From NCBI GenBank assembly GCA_018712725.1, contig DVGN01000075.1:1-53889 (forward strand): a stretch of DNA of 53,889 nucleotides. Reading direction: 5' to 3'. Every line of letters begins with the position of its first letter. Positions within the stretch are counted from its first letter, which is position 1. Positions 25,112 to 34,307 of this stretch are shown here, piece by piece. The notes under the pieces were generated by a model, which was not told where the DNA came from, made no database searches, and saw nothing but the letters and a program-made list of their open reading frames with translations. The DNA comes from Candidatus Scatosoma pullicola (GTDB lineage Bacteria; Bacillota; Clostridia; Christensenellales; Borkfalkiaceae). The position numbers and the translations under genes are program-made.

Positions 25112-25138
25112 CCGCCGCCCGCAAAAGACGGGCGGCGG
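25112..25138 (+). other. Strong intercistronic hairpin after the transporter genes
   Basis: CCGCCGCCCG (25112-25121) and CGGGCGGCGG (25129-25138) pair perfectly around CAAAAGA. No T-run follows. Such hairpins at the end of transporter genes often protect upstream RNA from exonucleases, which could favour transporter over enzyme expression. Confidence 0.65.
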
Positions 25139-25169
25139 AAGAAATTTCCCGAAACGGGAGGTTTGTCTC

Positions 25170-26669
25170 ATGAAAAAGAAATCGGCTTTTGTCAGTTTTT
25201 TGTGTCTGACATTCTGCTTTGGCGCATTTCTCTCCGCCTGCCAGGGCGGACGGGATTCCGTTTCCGATTCCGTTTCTTCTTCGGACACGGCGTCCGGTAC
25301 CTCGTCGGACGGCGCGGAAGAGAGCTTTGAAGTCGTCTATAACACCGATTATGCGCCCGTGTATTTCGAAGGCGGAAGCGTGACGAACACCGTCACGACG
25401 CTGGGGGAAGGGGTGCATATGGTCGCCAATTATGTGACGCTGAATAACGGCAACGTCGCGATCGTCTACGCCGTGGAGGTCGATCTTTCCAAGGCGGACA
25501 TCCGCGCGGGGTCGTACAGAAACCAGCGGGCGAACTGGTATCCCACCACGGCGACGCCCTATTCCATGATGACGGCGTTCGAAGAGGAGAGCGGAAAAAC
25601 CGTTCTCGCCACCGTCAACGCCGATTTTTTCGGGGCGACGTGCGTCAATGCCTTCGTCAAAGACGGGTGCATCCTCAAAGACGGACACACGATTACCACG
25701 ACCGCCGACTATACGGATACTTTCCTCTATACCGACCCGAAGGCGGACGTGCCCGCCTCCGCGCCCATGCTCTTCGGCATCGACGGGGAGGGGGAGGCGC
25801 AGATCGCCCCCATCATTCAGTACGAAGGGGACGTCACGAGCGCCGAAGTGAAGCGGACGCTCGTCACTTCCAAACTCACCTATAAGCTCATCGCGGGCGG
25901 CGACGAGTACACCGTGTACGAGAACGATACGTCTCAGGACGTCGAAAACGCCGTGATATTCCAGACCTCCGCCACCCAGTGGAGGCGGTATCCCGCCGGC
26001 AGCGTGGTGTACCGGGTGGACATCTCGGACGACTATACCGATATGCAGATCCTCGAAAAGACCGCCCTGGAAGAGTCGGGGCGCTATCGGGCGACCGCAG
26101 AGGAAGGGTATGTCGTCGTCGATCCGTCGTTTGCGGGTGGCGGCGGGATCGCCGGGCTGGAAGTCGGGGACACGATCACGGTCGCGGTCACTTCGGCGGA
26201 CGGGACGTGGGACGGCTACGAGACCATTCTCGGCTGCCGCCAGGCGCTCGTCATGGACGGCGAAATGGCATATACCTATCAGGGCGGACAGAAGATCTGC
26301 ACGGTGACGCTGGAAAACCTCAACGGCGCGCAGAGCGAAAACGTGCCGCGGACGGCGGTCGGGCTGAAAGCGGACGGGACGGTGGTCGTGTTCGCCGTCG
26401 AATCCCTCCGCTACGGAAGTTCGGACGTCGTGGGAGAGGTCCCCGCGGACGCCTCTTACGGGCTCAATCTGCCCCAGCTCGCCGATTTCATGATCTATTA
26501 CGGCATCGAGACGGGCGCCAATTTCGACGGCGGCGGCTCCACCCAGCTGATCGCCCGGGAGGGCGCGGACGCGGAGCCGGAAGTCGTCATCCGTTCCAGC
26601 GATACGGGAAGCTATACCCTCGCATCCAGCCGCCCGGTCATGAATACGCTGATGGTCACGACCAAATAG
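25170..26669 (+). CDS. Secreted phosphodiester glycosidase (NAGPA/DUF2233) lipoprotein
   Basis: A 499-residue lipoprotein with lipobox LSAC near residue 24 and a Ser/Asp linker, then a phosphodiester glycosidase domain (PF09992). Typical motifs are VNADFFG near residue 150, RTAVG near 394 and FDGGGSTQL near 451, which form the active site of the human uncovering enzyme NAGPA. The family cleaves GlcNAc-1-phosphodiester bonds and relatives. In Firmicutes it appears in cell-wall and capsule loci. Here it follows the transporter genes and precedes two glycosidases. A surface location suits removal of phosphate-linked sugars before import. GGGAGG lies 8 bases before the ATG. Confidence 0.88.
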   Translation: MKKKSAFVSFLCLTFCFGAFLSACQGGRDSVSDSVSSSDTASGTSSDGAEESFEVVYNTDYAPVYFEGGSVTNTVTTLGEGVHMVANYVTLNNGNVAIVYAVEVDLSKADIRAGSYRNQRANWYPTTATPYSMMTAFEEESGKTVLATVNADFFGATCVNAFVKDGCILKDGHTITTTADYTDTFLYTDPKADVPASAPMLFGIDGEGEAQIAPIIQYEGDVTSAEVKRTLVTSKLTYKLIAGGDEYTVYENDTSQDVENAVIFQTSATQWRRYPAGSVVYRVDISDDYTDMQILEKTALEESGRYRATAEEGYVVVDPSFAGGGGIAGLEVGDTITVAVTSADGTWDGYETILGCRQALVMDGEMAYTYQGGQKICTVTLENLNGAQSENVPRTAVGLKADGTVVVFAVESLRYGSSDVVGEVPADASYGLNLPQLADFMIYYGIETGANFDGGGSTQLIAREGADAEPEVVIRSSDTGSYTLASSRPVMNTLMVTTK

Positions 26670-26697
26670 AAAACGGCGGGTCAATAAACGGGTTGAT

Positions 26698-28638
26698 ATG
26701 AAAAAGATCGGCAGAATATTTCTTTTATCGCTGATGGCAGTCCTCTTTGCCGCGGGCAGTTTTGCGGGCTGTGCGTCCGCGGGCGGCTCCGGCGGCGGTT
26801 CTTCGGACGAGAGTTCGGGCTCTGCGGCTTCGGACAGCGCTTCCGCGCCTGCGGAAGTGACCGACCGGGAGGCGATCGGTTACGCCTTCGGCGGGGTGTA
26901 CCTCAACGGCGAGCTGGAGGACGAAGAGCGCGGCTTTGCGGGCGCGGAGGACGTCTCTTCCGCGCGGCTGTACTGCGACGGCGGGTTCGTCGAAGCCTTT
27001 CCGGAATTTACGGCGCGGACGGACGCCAAAGCGGAGTTCTATAACGGCGAATATGTGAAGATGGTCGATTATTCGGGCGGCATGACCTATTGCCTGCCCG
27101 CGGACGAGATGCTGGAAATCGACTATTCGATCGCCCATTACCGCCTGCAGATTTCGCTCGGAGATTCCCTTCTCACCGTCTCCGCGGAATACGACAATCC
27201 CTACGGGAATACGGCAAGTTCGTGGGAAATTTATCGGGAGGAGTGGCTGCTCCGCTTTATAGACGACGACGGATATATCGAAAAGAACAACCTGGAGCGG
27301 ATCGGCGAAGTCATCTATAACGATACGCAGATCAAGCCGGGTTACGACGTCTATCACTACGCCGTCCACATCAAAAACGACGCGAACATCGAATATCCCT
27401 ATTACAACGTCGCCGTCGTCCGCAAGGCGTCCGACTACGTCAATTTCGGACTGTTCGTAATGAAGTCGAAATACGACCGGACGGAGGATATGCTGGACAT
27501 CGTCGACAGCTATGCGGCGGTTTATCACCGGGGCACCGCGAAGAATTACTACGACGCCGGCGAGCCCGTCGAGGACGAAAACTGGAACGAAGAGACCGCC
27601 GCGTATTTCCGCAGCCTTTCCGCCTCCGAAAAGGTGAATTGGGGCTTTTTCAGCTACTCGATGAACGACGAAAGCGCCTACGCGAGCGACGCGGCGTATC
27701 GGGAACAGTACGACCGGATCCGGAACATCCAGGCGGAAATCGAAGAGACGATGGAGTACGAATTTGACATTTATCCCACCTATAACCACCTCACTACTCC
27801 CTTTCCCACCTCCATGGCGGAGGACTTTGCGGGCGGGAACGGGGAGAACGGCAGGCCCGTTCTGCAATTCACCTATCAGTTCACCGTGGACAACAACACG
27901 TTTGCGGAAAACGGAACGCCCATGTTCGACATCCTGCGGGGCAGGTACGACCATTACTTCCGCAATCTCGCGCGCGCGATCAAGGCGTACGGAAAGCCCG
28001 TTCTCTTCCGCCTCAACAACGAGATGAACACCGATTGGGTGAGCTACTGCGGGCTGGTCACGCTGCTCGATCCGGATATATTCGTAATGGCATGGCAGCG
28101 GCTCTATTCCGTGTTCGAAGAAGAGGGGGTGGACAACTGCATCTGGATCTGGAACCCCGCAGGGGTGTCCTGCCCGTATTCCTCCTGGGGAGAGGATCTC
28201 TGCTATTTCCCGGGGACGGAGTACGTCCAGGTGCTCGGGCTCACCGATTACGAGATGGGCAACGGCGACGTGTTTACGAGCTTTGAAAGCTATTATTCCT
28301 CCCTGTACGAAAAGAACACGGCGTTCCGCGCCTATCCGGCGATCATTTCGGAATTCGCCTGCGGTTCGGGCGGGAACGCGAGCGGGGCGCTCGGCAGAAA
28401 CGCCGCCAAACAGGCGGCGTGGGTAGAGGAGATGTTCGCGCAGATCAACGCCGGAAATCCGGCGGCGTACATCCGGCAGATCAAGGGCGCCGTCTGGTTC
28501 AACTGCAACGATTACGACGGCGATATGCGCATTGCCAACCGCCTGAAAATCGTCAACGCCGACAATTACCTCGGAGAGGATTATTCCGATCTCGCCGCCA
28601 CGACAGCGGCGTTCCGGGAAGGACTGAGCGGCGCGTAA
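26698..28638 (+). CDS. Secreted GH26-like glycoside hydrolase lipoprotein
   Basis: A 646-residue lipoprotein with lipobox FAGC near residue 22. Residues about 340-640 match the GH26 (beta-mannanase-like) barrel: RLNNEMN carries Glu442 as the likely acid/base, IWIWNPAG follows, and IISEFACG carries Glu552 as the likely nucleophile. The N-terminal 330 residues form a beta-rich domain of unknown type, perhaps for carbohydrate binding. The family cleaves beta-mannosidic or related bonds, but substrate cannot be read from sequence. The ribosome site is weak (CGGGTTGAT), and 28 bases separate it from the glycosidase gene upstream. Confidence 0.82.
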   Translation: MKKIGRIFLLSLMAVLFAAGSFAGCASAGGSGGGSSDESSGSAASDSASAPAEVTDREAIGYAFGGVYLNGELEDEERGFAGAEDVSSARLYCDGGFVEAFPEFTARTDAKAEFYNGEYVKMVDYSGGMTYCLPADEMLEIDYSIAHYRLQISLGDSLLTVSAEYDNPYGNTASSWEIYREEWLLRFIDDDGYIEKNNLERIGEVIYNDTQIKPGYDVYHYAVHIKNDANIEYPYYNVAVVRKASDYVNFGLFVMKSKYDRTEDMLDIVDSYAAVYHRGTAKNYYDAGEPVEDENWNEETAAYFRSLSASEKVNWGFFSYSMNDESAYASDAAYREQYDRIRNIQAEIEETMEYEFDIYPTYNHLTTPFPTSMAEDFAGGNGENGRPVLQFTYQFTVDNNTFAENGTPMFDILRGRYDHYFRNLARAIKAYGKPVLFRLNNEMNTDWVSYCGLVTLLDPDIFVMAWQRLYSVFEEEGVDNCIWIWNPAGVSCPYSSWGEDLCYFPGTEYVQVLGLTDYEMGNGDVFTSFESYYSSLYEKNTAFRAYPAIISEFACGSGGNASGALGRNAAKQAAWVEEMFAQINAGNPAAYIRQIKGAVWFNCNDYDGDMRIANRLKIVNADNYLGEDYSDLAATTAAFREGLSGA

Positions 28639-28679
28639 AGCGCGGGAGAATCGTGAAAAAAGAAAGGGAGAACAGAAAA

Positions 28680-29789
28680 ATGCAGAAGAAAAGCGTATTC
28701 GATTTCGACGCCAATCTGAAAAACGAAGCCAGAGAGGGGAAAGCCCTGAAATGGCTGGACGTCAAGGGGGGAAATTTCGGGCTGTTCGGCTCGGAGGCGC
28801 TGGGCGAACCGGGGTTCTGCCGTCTGAAAAAGGCGGAGCGGGACTATATCCGCCCCGTCAACGACGGAGAGGCGTGGCTCGCGGAACAGTCCGCCGGCAT
28901 TCAGATCCGCTTCGAGACGGATTCCGCGCAGCTCTTCGTGCGGGGGAGAAACCGCTCTCCCTTCGACATGACGAACATGACCCAGATCGGGCAATGCGGC
29001 GCCGATCTGTACGTCCGGGACGAAGAGATGGGCGCTTACGTCCTGCACGAAGTCGTGCGCATTTATCCCATGGACAGCGAGACGTACGAATTGTCTTTGG
29101 GGCACTTTGCGGATAAGCCCAAAAAGATGCGTAAATACATCCTCTATCTCGCCCTCTATATGGCGGTGGAGGAGCTGTATATCGGCGTGGACTGCGACGC
29201 CTGCGTAAAGCCGGGCGGATTTGCGGATAAGACAAAAATCGGCGTCTACGGCACGAGCATCGTGCAGGGATGCAGCGCCAGCCGTCCGGGCATGGCGCCC
29301 ACCAATTACCTCTCGCGCAAGCTGGACATGGAAGTGTTCAATTACGGCTTTTCGGGGACGGCGATGATGGAGAGGGAACTCGGCGAAGTTCTCGGCGGAA
29401 AAAATCTCGACATATTGATCGTGGACGCCGAACCCAACGCGGGCGTGGACGAGCGCATGGAAAAGAACGCGGAGGGATTTCTCGACGCCTTTTTCGCGAA
29501 AAAGCCCGCCGTTCCCGTCGTGCTGTTCGGAAGGGTGCTCTTCGCGCTCGACCGGTACGACGACTTCCGCGTCAGGCTGCGGGAGTATTATGCGGGGTAC
29601 CTGAAATCGCTCGCCGCGGCGTACAGGAAAAAGGGCTGCAGAGTGTCTTTCGCGGACGGCTCGAAGATTTTCAAGGGCAATTACACCGAATACACCGCCG
29701 ACGGCGTCCATCCCAGCGACATGGGCATGGTCGCGCTCGCCGGGGCGTACGAACGCGAAATCAGAAAGCTCCTCAAACGGACAAAATAA
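28680..29789 (+). CDS. SGNH/GDSL esterase with GxDLY N-terminal domain
   Basis: A 369-residue protein without a signal peptide. The N-terminal jelly-roll part carries GADLY near residue 108, the mark of the GxDLY domain (PF14607). The catalytic SGNH part follows, with the nucleophile Ser at about 192 in YGTSIVQGC and Asp341/His344 in DGVHPSDMGM. Members of this group remove O-acetyl or other esters from sugars. Cytoplasmic location implies it deacylates imported products. The ATG at 28680 has GGGAG 9 bases upstream; an in-frame GTG at 28653 is a possible alternative. The gap to the GH26-like gene is 41 bases. Confidence 0.87.
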   Translation: MQKKSVFDFDANLKNEAREGKALKWLDVKGGNFGLFGSEALGEPGFCRLKKAERDYIRPVNDGEAWLAEQSAGIQIRFETDSAQLFVRGRNRSPFDMTNMTQIGQCGADLYVRDEEMGAYVLHEVVRIYPMDSETYELSLGHFADKPKKMRKYILYLALYMAVEELYIGVDCDACVKPGGFADKTKIGVYGTSIVQGCSASRPGMAPTNYLSRKLDMEVFNYGFSGTAMMERELGEVLGGKNLDILIVDAEPNAGVDERMEKNAEGFLDAFFAKKPAVPVVLFGRVLFALDRYDDFRVRLREYYAGYLKSLAAAYRKKGCRVSFADGSKIFKGNYTEYTADGVHPSDMGMVALAGAYEREIRKLLKRTK

Positions 29790-29811
29790 CGGGGAAAGCG
29801 CGTTTTCCCCG
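29790..29811 (+). other. Intercistronic hairpin before the DUF4127 gene
   Basis: CGGGGAAA (29790-29797) pairs with TTTCCCCG (29804-29811) around GCGCGT. It lies directly after the esterase stop. Without a T-run, it is probably an RNA stability element. Confidence 0.6.
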
Positions 29812-29835
29812 AAGAGAAAAAGGTTATTTAAGAAT

Positions 29836-31347
29836 ATGAAAAAAATCGTAATGCTTCCTTTGGACGAACGTCCCTGCAATTTCGACTTTCCGCAGATGAT
29901 GCCGAAAGCGGACTATCAACTCGTCCTTCCCCCCAAGGAGTACATGGGGGACAAAAAGATCCCCGCCGACACCGATCGGCTCGCCGGATGGCTTCTGGAA
30001 AACATCGAAGGGGCGGACGCCTGCATCCTGTCCATGGACACGCTGATTTACGGCGGCATCGTGCCCTCCCGGCTGCACCACGAAGAGCTGCCCGAACTGT
30101 TCAGGCGGGCGGCGACGGTGGAGGCGCTCCGCAAGAAGAACCCCACGATGCAGTTTTATGTGTTCCAGCTCATCATGCGCTGTCCTGACTATTCCCTTTC
30201 GGACGAAGAGCCCGATTATTACGATCTGTGCGGCAGGGAACTGCATCTGTACGGCAGATACACGCATAAGGAAAAGCTCGGCATCCTGACGGAGGAGGAC
30301 AAAGCCGATTTCGAACGGGTGAAAAAGGCGATTCCGCCCGACGTGCTCGCCGACTTTATCGGCAGGCGGGAGAAAAACCGCGCGGTGATCATGCACGATC
30401 TCGAATACGTCAGAAACGGCACGGTGGACTATTTCATCGTCCCGCAGGACGACGCCGCCGTGTACGGATTCACGACGATGGATCAGGCGGAAGTGCGCAA
30501 ATTCCTCAAAGCCAACAGCCTGCATCTCAAAACCGCGATGTATCCCTCCGCCGACGACACGGGGCTTATCCTGCTCGGCAGGGCGGTGGCGAAACTCGGC
30601 GGCATCACCCCCAAAATTTACGTCAAATACGCCTCTTCCAAGGCGGCTGCCGTCGTTCCCTGGTTTGAGGACAGGGTGCTGGACGAGACGATCAAATACC
30701 ACATCATGGCGGTGGGCGGACAGCGGGTGTATTCCCTGCCCGAAGCGGACATTCTCCTCGCCATCAATCAGGGCTCGGGAATGTGGTACCCCGATCAGGC
30801 TGAGTATTCCACGGCGTACGACATCGAGCGCAATCTCGGGGAGTTCGTCTCCTATATCGAATACGCCCTGCGGGAAGGGAAGCTGGTCGCCGTGGGCGAC
30901 GTGGCGTTCTGCAACGGCGGGGACGAAGAATTCGTCCGGCTCATGCACGCGGAGGGGATCATGCTCAAAATTCACGCCTATGCGGGCTGGAACACCTCTT
31001 CCAACTCCATCGGCACCACCGTCTGCCAAGCCGTTCTGTACATGGCGGGCAGGGACGACGAAGGCAACCGCTCCTTCCTGCTGCACCGCTATTACGAGGA
31101 CGTGGGGTATATGCCCTATGTCAAGCAGTACGTCACCGACACCTATCTTCCCGGCATGGGGCTGGACTATTTCCACGCCGACGGCAAGGACGGAAAGGTG
31201 GCGCAGATCGTCCGTGAAGAGATGGATAAATACATGGCGGAACATTATCCCGACATCCACGCGCTCGTCGACACGCTGAAAGTGGAGATGCCCTGGCGGC
31301 GGATGTTCGAAGCGGACGTAAAACTCACGGTTAAAAAGGGCGTGTAA
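29836..31347 (+). CDS. DUF4127 family protein
   Basis: A 503-residue cytoplasmic protein. The opening MLPLDERPCN and the later ILSMDTLIYGGIVPSRLH are hallmarks of DUF4127 (PF13552), a family with no settled function. It recurs in glycan-use and cell-envelope loci of Firmicutes. There is no signal peptide or membrane segment. Conserved Asp, Glu and Arg near the start and His around HALVDTL at the end suggest an enzyme, but the reaction is unknown. It is tightly linked to the ROK kinase (2-base gap), so it may act on the same amino-sugar product. Confidence 0.88.
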   Translation: MKKIVMLPLDERPCNFDFPQMMPKADYQLVLPPKEYMGDKKIPADTDRLAGWLLENIEGADACILSMDTLIYGGIVPSRLHHEELPELFRRAATVEALRKKNPTMQFYVFQLIMRCPDYSLSDEEPDYYDLCGRELHLYGRYTHKEKLGILTEEDKADFERVKKAIPPDVLADFIGRREKNRAVIMHDLEYVRNGTVDYFIVPQDDAAVYGFTTMDQAEVRKFLKANSLHLKTAMYPSADDTGLILLGRAVAKLGGITPKIYVKYASSKAAAVVPWFEDRVLDETIKYHIMAVGGQRVYSLPEADILLAINQGSGMWYPDQAEYSTAYDIERNLGEFVSYIEYALREGKLVAVGDVAFCNGGDEEFVRLMHAEGIMLKIHAYAGWNTSSNSIGTTVCQAVLYMAGRDDEGNRSFLLHRYYEDVGYMPYVKQYVTDTYLPGMGLDYFHADGKDGKVAQIVREEMDKYMAEHYPDIHALVDTLKVEMPWRRMFEADVKLTVKKGV

Positions 31348-31349
31348 AA

Positions 31350-32207
31350 ATGCTGAAATGCGGAATCGACATCGGCGGCACGACGATCAAGGGTGCCCTG
31401 TTCGAAGGCGCAAATCCCGCGCCCGTCCGGGAATTGTCCGTTCCCACCAGGGGGCGGGAGGGCAGAGAGGCGATTTTGGTGCAGCTCTTTTCCCTTCTCG
31501 ACGCCCTGTGCAAAAAGGACGTCGGCTTTATCGGCGTCTCTTCCGCCGGCAACATCGACCCGGAAACGGGGAGGTGCGTCTATGCCACGGACAATCTCAC
31601 GGGCTGGACGGGGACGGAGATCGCAAGGCTGGTGCGGGAGAGGTATTCCCTTCCCTGTAAGGCAGACAACGACGCGATCTGCGCGCTGAAAGGGGAACTC
31701 GCCTTTTATGCGGGCGTGAAGGACGCGACGATGATCACGCTCGGCACGGGCGTGGGCGGGGCGAGCATGGTCGCCGGCAACATCGTCCGCGGCAGAAATT
31801 TTGCGGGCGGCAGGTGGGGGCATCTCTGCCTCAATCCCGCGGGAAACCGCTGCAACTGCGGCAAGGTCGGGTGCGCGGAGACCTATCTGTCCGCGACGGC
31901 TCTGATGCGGGAGAGCGGAAAGGAGGACTTTTCCCCCGATCCCCCGCCCCGGGACGTAAAGGAGCTTTTCGGGCTGTATAACGGCGGAAATTCCGCGGCG
32001 GAAAGGGTCGTGGGGGCATTCGGCAAATACCTGTGCAGGCTGCTTACAGAGATAAAGACGATTCTGGCGCCCGAAATCATCATTTTGGGCGGCGGAGTGG
32101 CAGCCGGCCGCGGCGTGATCGGAAAGCTCATCGGAAAAGAAAGCGAAAATGTCGTTTTCGCAAGGCTCGGCAATCACGCCGGGGCTTACGGCGCGGCAAA
32201 TCTTTGA
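31350..32207 (+). CDS. ROK-family sugar kinase, candidate ManNAc kinase
   Basis: A 285-residue ROK kinase. DIGGTTIKGA (residues 6-15) binds the ATP phosphates. DNDAICALKGE carries the catalytic Asp. GTGVGGA is the second phosphate loop. The zinc motif CNCGKVGCAETY lies at about 168-179, with the ligand His in GGRWGH before it. Adjacent nanE makes N-acetylmannosamine the likeliest substrate (giving ManNAc-6-P), although ROK kinases also act on glucose and GlcNAc and sequence alone does not settle this. ATG at 31350 starts 3 bases after the DUF4127 stop. Confidence 0.9.
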   Translation: MLKCGIDIGGTTIKGALFEGANPAPVRELSVPTRGREGREAILVQLFSLLDALCKKDVGFIGVSSAGNIDPETGRCVYATDNLTGWTGTEIARLVRERYSLPCKADNDAICALKGELAFYAGVKDATMITLGTGVGGASMVAGNIVRGRNFAGGRWGHLCLNPAGNRCNCGKVGCAETYLSATALMRESGKEDFSPDPPPRDVKELFGLYNGGNSAAERVVGAFGKYLCRLLTEIKTILAPEIIILGGGVAAGRGVIGKLIGKESENVVFARLGNHAGAYGAANL

Positions 32208-32236
32208 AGTCGGAAATCGGAGAGGATGAAAAAAAT

Positions 32237-32941
32237 ATGAAAACTTTGCTTAAAAGAGGTTTGATCGTTTCCTGTCAGGCGTTGAAAAACGAACCGCTGT
32301 ACGGGGGGAGCACCATTCCCAAAATGGCGGTCGCGGCGAAGATGGGCGGCGCGGTCGGCATCCGCGCGAACACCGTGCGGGACATCAATGCCATCTATCG
32401 CTACATCGACGGCAGCCTGCCCATCATCGGCCTGATCAAGCAGGTGTACGAAGGCACGCCCGTCTATATCACGCCCACACTCAAAGAGGTGAAGGCGCTG
32501 ATCCGGTCAAAATGCGATTTTATCGCGCTCGACGCCACCGCCCGTCCCCGGCACAACGGGGAAAAGCTCGCCGATCTCGTCGCCTATATCCGCGACAATT
32601 CGGAAAAGGCCATCGTTGCCGACATCGCCACCTACGAAGAGGCGGAAGAGGCGGAGAGGCTGGGATTTGACTACATCTCTTCGACGATGCGCAGCTACAC
32701 CGCGGAGACGGAGGGCATTCAGATCCCCGACATCGAATTTCTGAAAAAACTGCAATCGGGGATCAGGAAGGCGAAGATCATCGCGGAAGGGGGCATTCAT
32801 TCGTACGAAGCGCTCTCGCAGGTTCTCGACACGGGCATCGATCACATCGTCATCGGCGGCGCGATCACCCGTCCGCAGGAGATCACGAAAAATTATGTGC
32901 AGGTGTTCGAAAACAACATGACCTTCAAGATGAACGCATAA
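32237..32941 (+). CDS. nanE: N-acetylmannosamine-6-phosphate 2-epimerase
   Basis: A 234-residue TIM-barrel enzyme that converts ManNAc-6-P to GlcNAc-6-P. Family motifs are plain: GLIVSCQAL at the N-terminus, CDFIALDATARPRHNGE at about 94-110 with the essential Lys and Glu region, IIAEGGIHSYE and HIVIGGAITRPQEIT near the end. Length matches the family. ATG at 32237 has GGAGAGGATGA upstream. With the adjacent ROK kinase it makes a two-step ManNAc salvage route into GlcNAc-6-P. No N-acetylneuraminate lyase (nanA) or sialidase lies in the window, so ManNAc probably does not come from sialic acid here. Confidence 0.95.
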   Translation: MKTLLKRGLIVSCQALKNEPLYGGSTIPKMAVAAKMGGAVGIRANTVRDINAIYRYIDGSLPIIGLIKQVYEGTPVYITPTLKEVKALIRSKCDFIALDATARPRHNGEKLADLVAYIRDNSEKAIVADIATYEEAEEAERLGFDYISSTMRSYTAETEGIQIPDIEFLKKLQSGIRKAKIIAEGGIHSYEALSQVLDTGIDHIVIGGAITRPQEITKNYVQVFENNMTFKMNA

Positions 32942-32986
32942 GTCAGGACGAAAAAATCGAAAACGAAGGAGCTTTTGAAAAAAATT

Positions 32987-34258
32987 ATGAGCAAAAAGGT
33001 TTTTACCGTGGCGGTACTCGGCTGCGGGGGCAGGGGCGCGGAATCTTACGGGCGCCTGATGTACGACAGGAAGGAAGAGTATAAAATCGTCGCGCTCTGC
33101 GACGTGAACACAGCCAAGCTCCAGACGTACGGAGAACAGTTCTGCGTGGACGAAGCGCACCGCTTTTCCGACGAAGAGGTATTTTTCCGGGAGAAGCGGG
33201 CGGATCTGCTCATCATCGCCACACTCGACAGAGACCACGTCCGGGAATGCGTGAAGGCGCTCGAACTCGGCTACGACGTGCTGCTCGAAAAGCCCGTTTC
33301 GGACAAGGAATCGGAGTGCGAAGAACTTCTCGCCGCGCAGAAGAAATACGGCGGGAAGGTACTCGTCTGCCACGTTCTGCGCTATGCGCCCGCCTATCGG
33401 AAGGTGTACGACATGATCGGAAGCGGCACGATCGGCAGGCTGGTCGAAATTCAGGCGCTCGAACAGGTGGCGTACTGGCACTATGCGCACAGCTATACGC
33501 GCGGGAATTGGCGGAATTATAAGGTCGCCGCGCCCATGATTCTCGCCAAGTGCTGCCACGATCTCGACCTGTTGCAGTGGTATGCGAAGTCCGCCTGCGA
33601 CACCGTCTCTTCGGTGGGGGCGCTCACCTATTTCAAGCCGGAAAACGCGCCGGAGGGCGCCGCCAGACGGTGCACGGAATGCAAGTACGAGCGCACCTGT
33701 CCCTATTCGGCGGTGAAGGCGTACGTCGATTCGTGGGAGCGGAGCGGCTGTCCGGAAAATATCTGGCCCATCAACATCCTCACGCAGGATTTCCCCCTGA
33801 CGAAGGAAAAGATCATGAAGGCGCTCGAAACGGGCAATTACGGCAGGTGCGTCTTTGCCTGCGACAACGACGTGGTCGATCATCAGCACGTCTCTCTGAC
33901 TTTCAAAAACGGCGTCAACGCGACGCTGACGATGATGGCGTTCACGCAGGACTGCGGCCGCCTCATCCGCTTTTTCGGCACGGAGGGCGAAATCGTTCTC
34001 GACGAGCAGAAAAACGTCATCGAAGTGGGCATTTTCGGCAAGGATCGGGAGAACATCGCCATCAGTAAACTCGTGGAAGGGGGGTACGGCCACGGCGGCG
34101 GGGATACCGGTCTGGTGAACGAATTGTATCGGGTGCTGACCGGGGAAGGGGATAACCCCACCTCTCTCGCCGCTTCCGTCGAGAGCCACCTCATGGGCAT
34201 CCGCGCGGAGGAGTCCATGCAGGCGGGCGGCGCGCGGCTGAAAGTGCATAAGAACTGA
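32987..34258 (+). CDS. Gfo/Idh/MocA family NAD(P)-dependent oxidoreductase
   Basis: A 423-residue enzyme with an N-terminal Rossmann fold (VAVLGCGGRGAESYGRLMY) and the family motif EKPVSDKESE at about residue 100 whose Lys acts in catalysis. HVLRYAPAY is also typical. The C-terminal half has a four-cysteine stretch, CTECKYERTC, seen in a subgroup, maybe a zinc site. Members oxidise or reduce sugars and their derivatives. Start is ambiguous: ATG at 32987 has GGAG 15 bases upstream, while TTG at 32975 has GGAG only 3 bases upstream. The downstream gap to GH31 is 49 bases. Confidence 0.88.
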   Translation: MSKKVFTVAVLGCGGRGAESYGRLMYDRKEEYKIVALCDVNTAKLQTYGEQFCVDEAHRFSDEEVFFREKRADLLIIATLDRDHVRECVKALELGYDVLLEKPVSDKESECEELLAAQKKYGGKVLVCHVLRYAPAYRKVYDMIGSGTIGRLVEIQALEQVAYWHYAHSYTRGNWRNYKVAAPMILAKCCHDLDLLQWYAKSACDTVSSVGALTYFKPENAPEGAARRCTECKYERTCPYSAVKAYVDSWERSGCPENIWPINILTQDFPLTKEKIMKALETGNYGRCVFACDNDVVDHQHVSLTFKNGVNATLTMMAFTQDCGRLIRFFGTEGEIVLDEQKNVIEVGIFGKDRENIAISKLVEGGYGHGGGDTGLVNELYRVLTGEGDNPTSLAASVESHLMGIRAEESMQAGGARLKVHKN

Positions 34259-34307
34259 ATATTTAGTACGGAATACGGGAAGAACAATCAAAAGGAATTA
34301 CAAAACA

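Noticed and set aside
21523-32941. Sialic acid catabolism locus
   Set aside because: NanE and a ROK kinase are present, but there is no N-acetylneuraminate lyase, sialidase or sialic acid transporter. The two phosphodiester enzymes point elsewhere.
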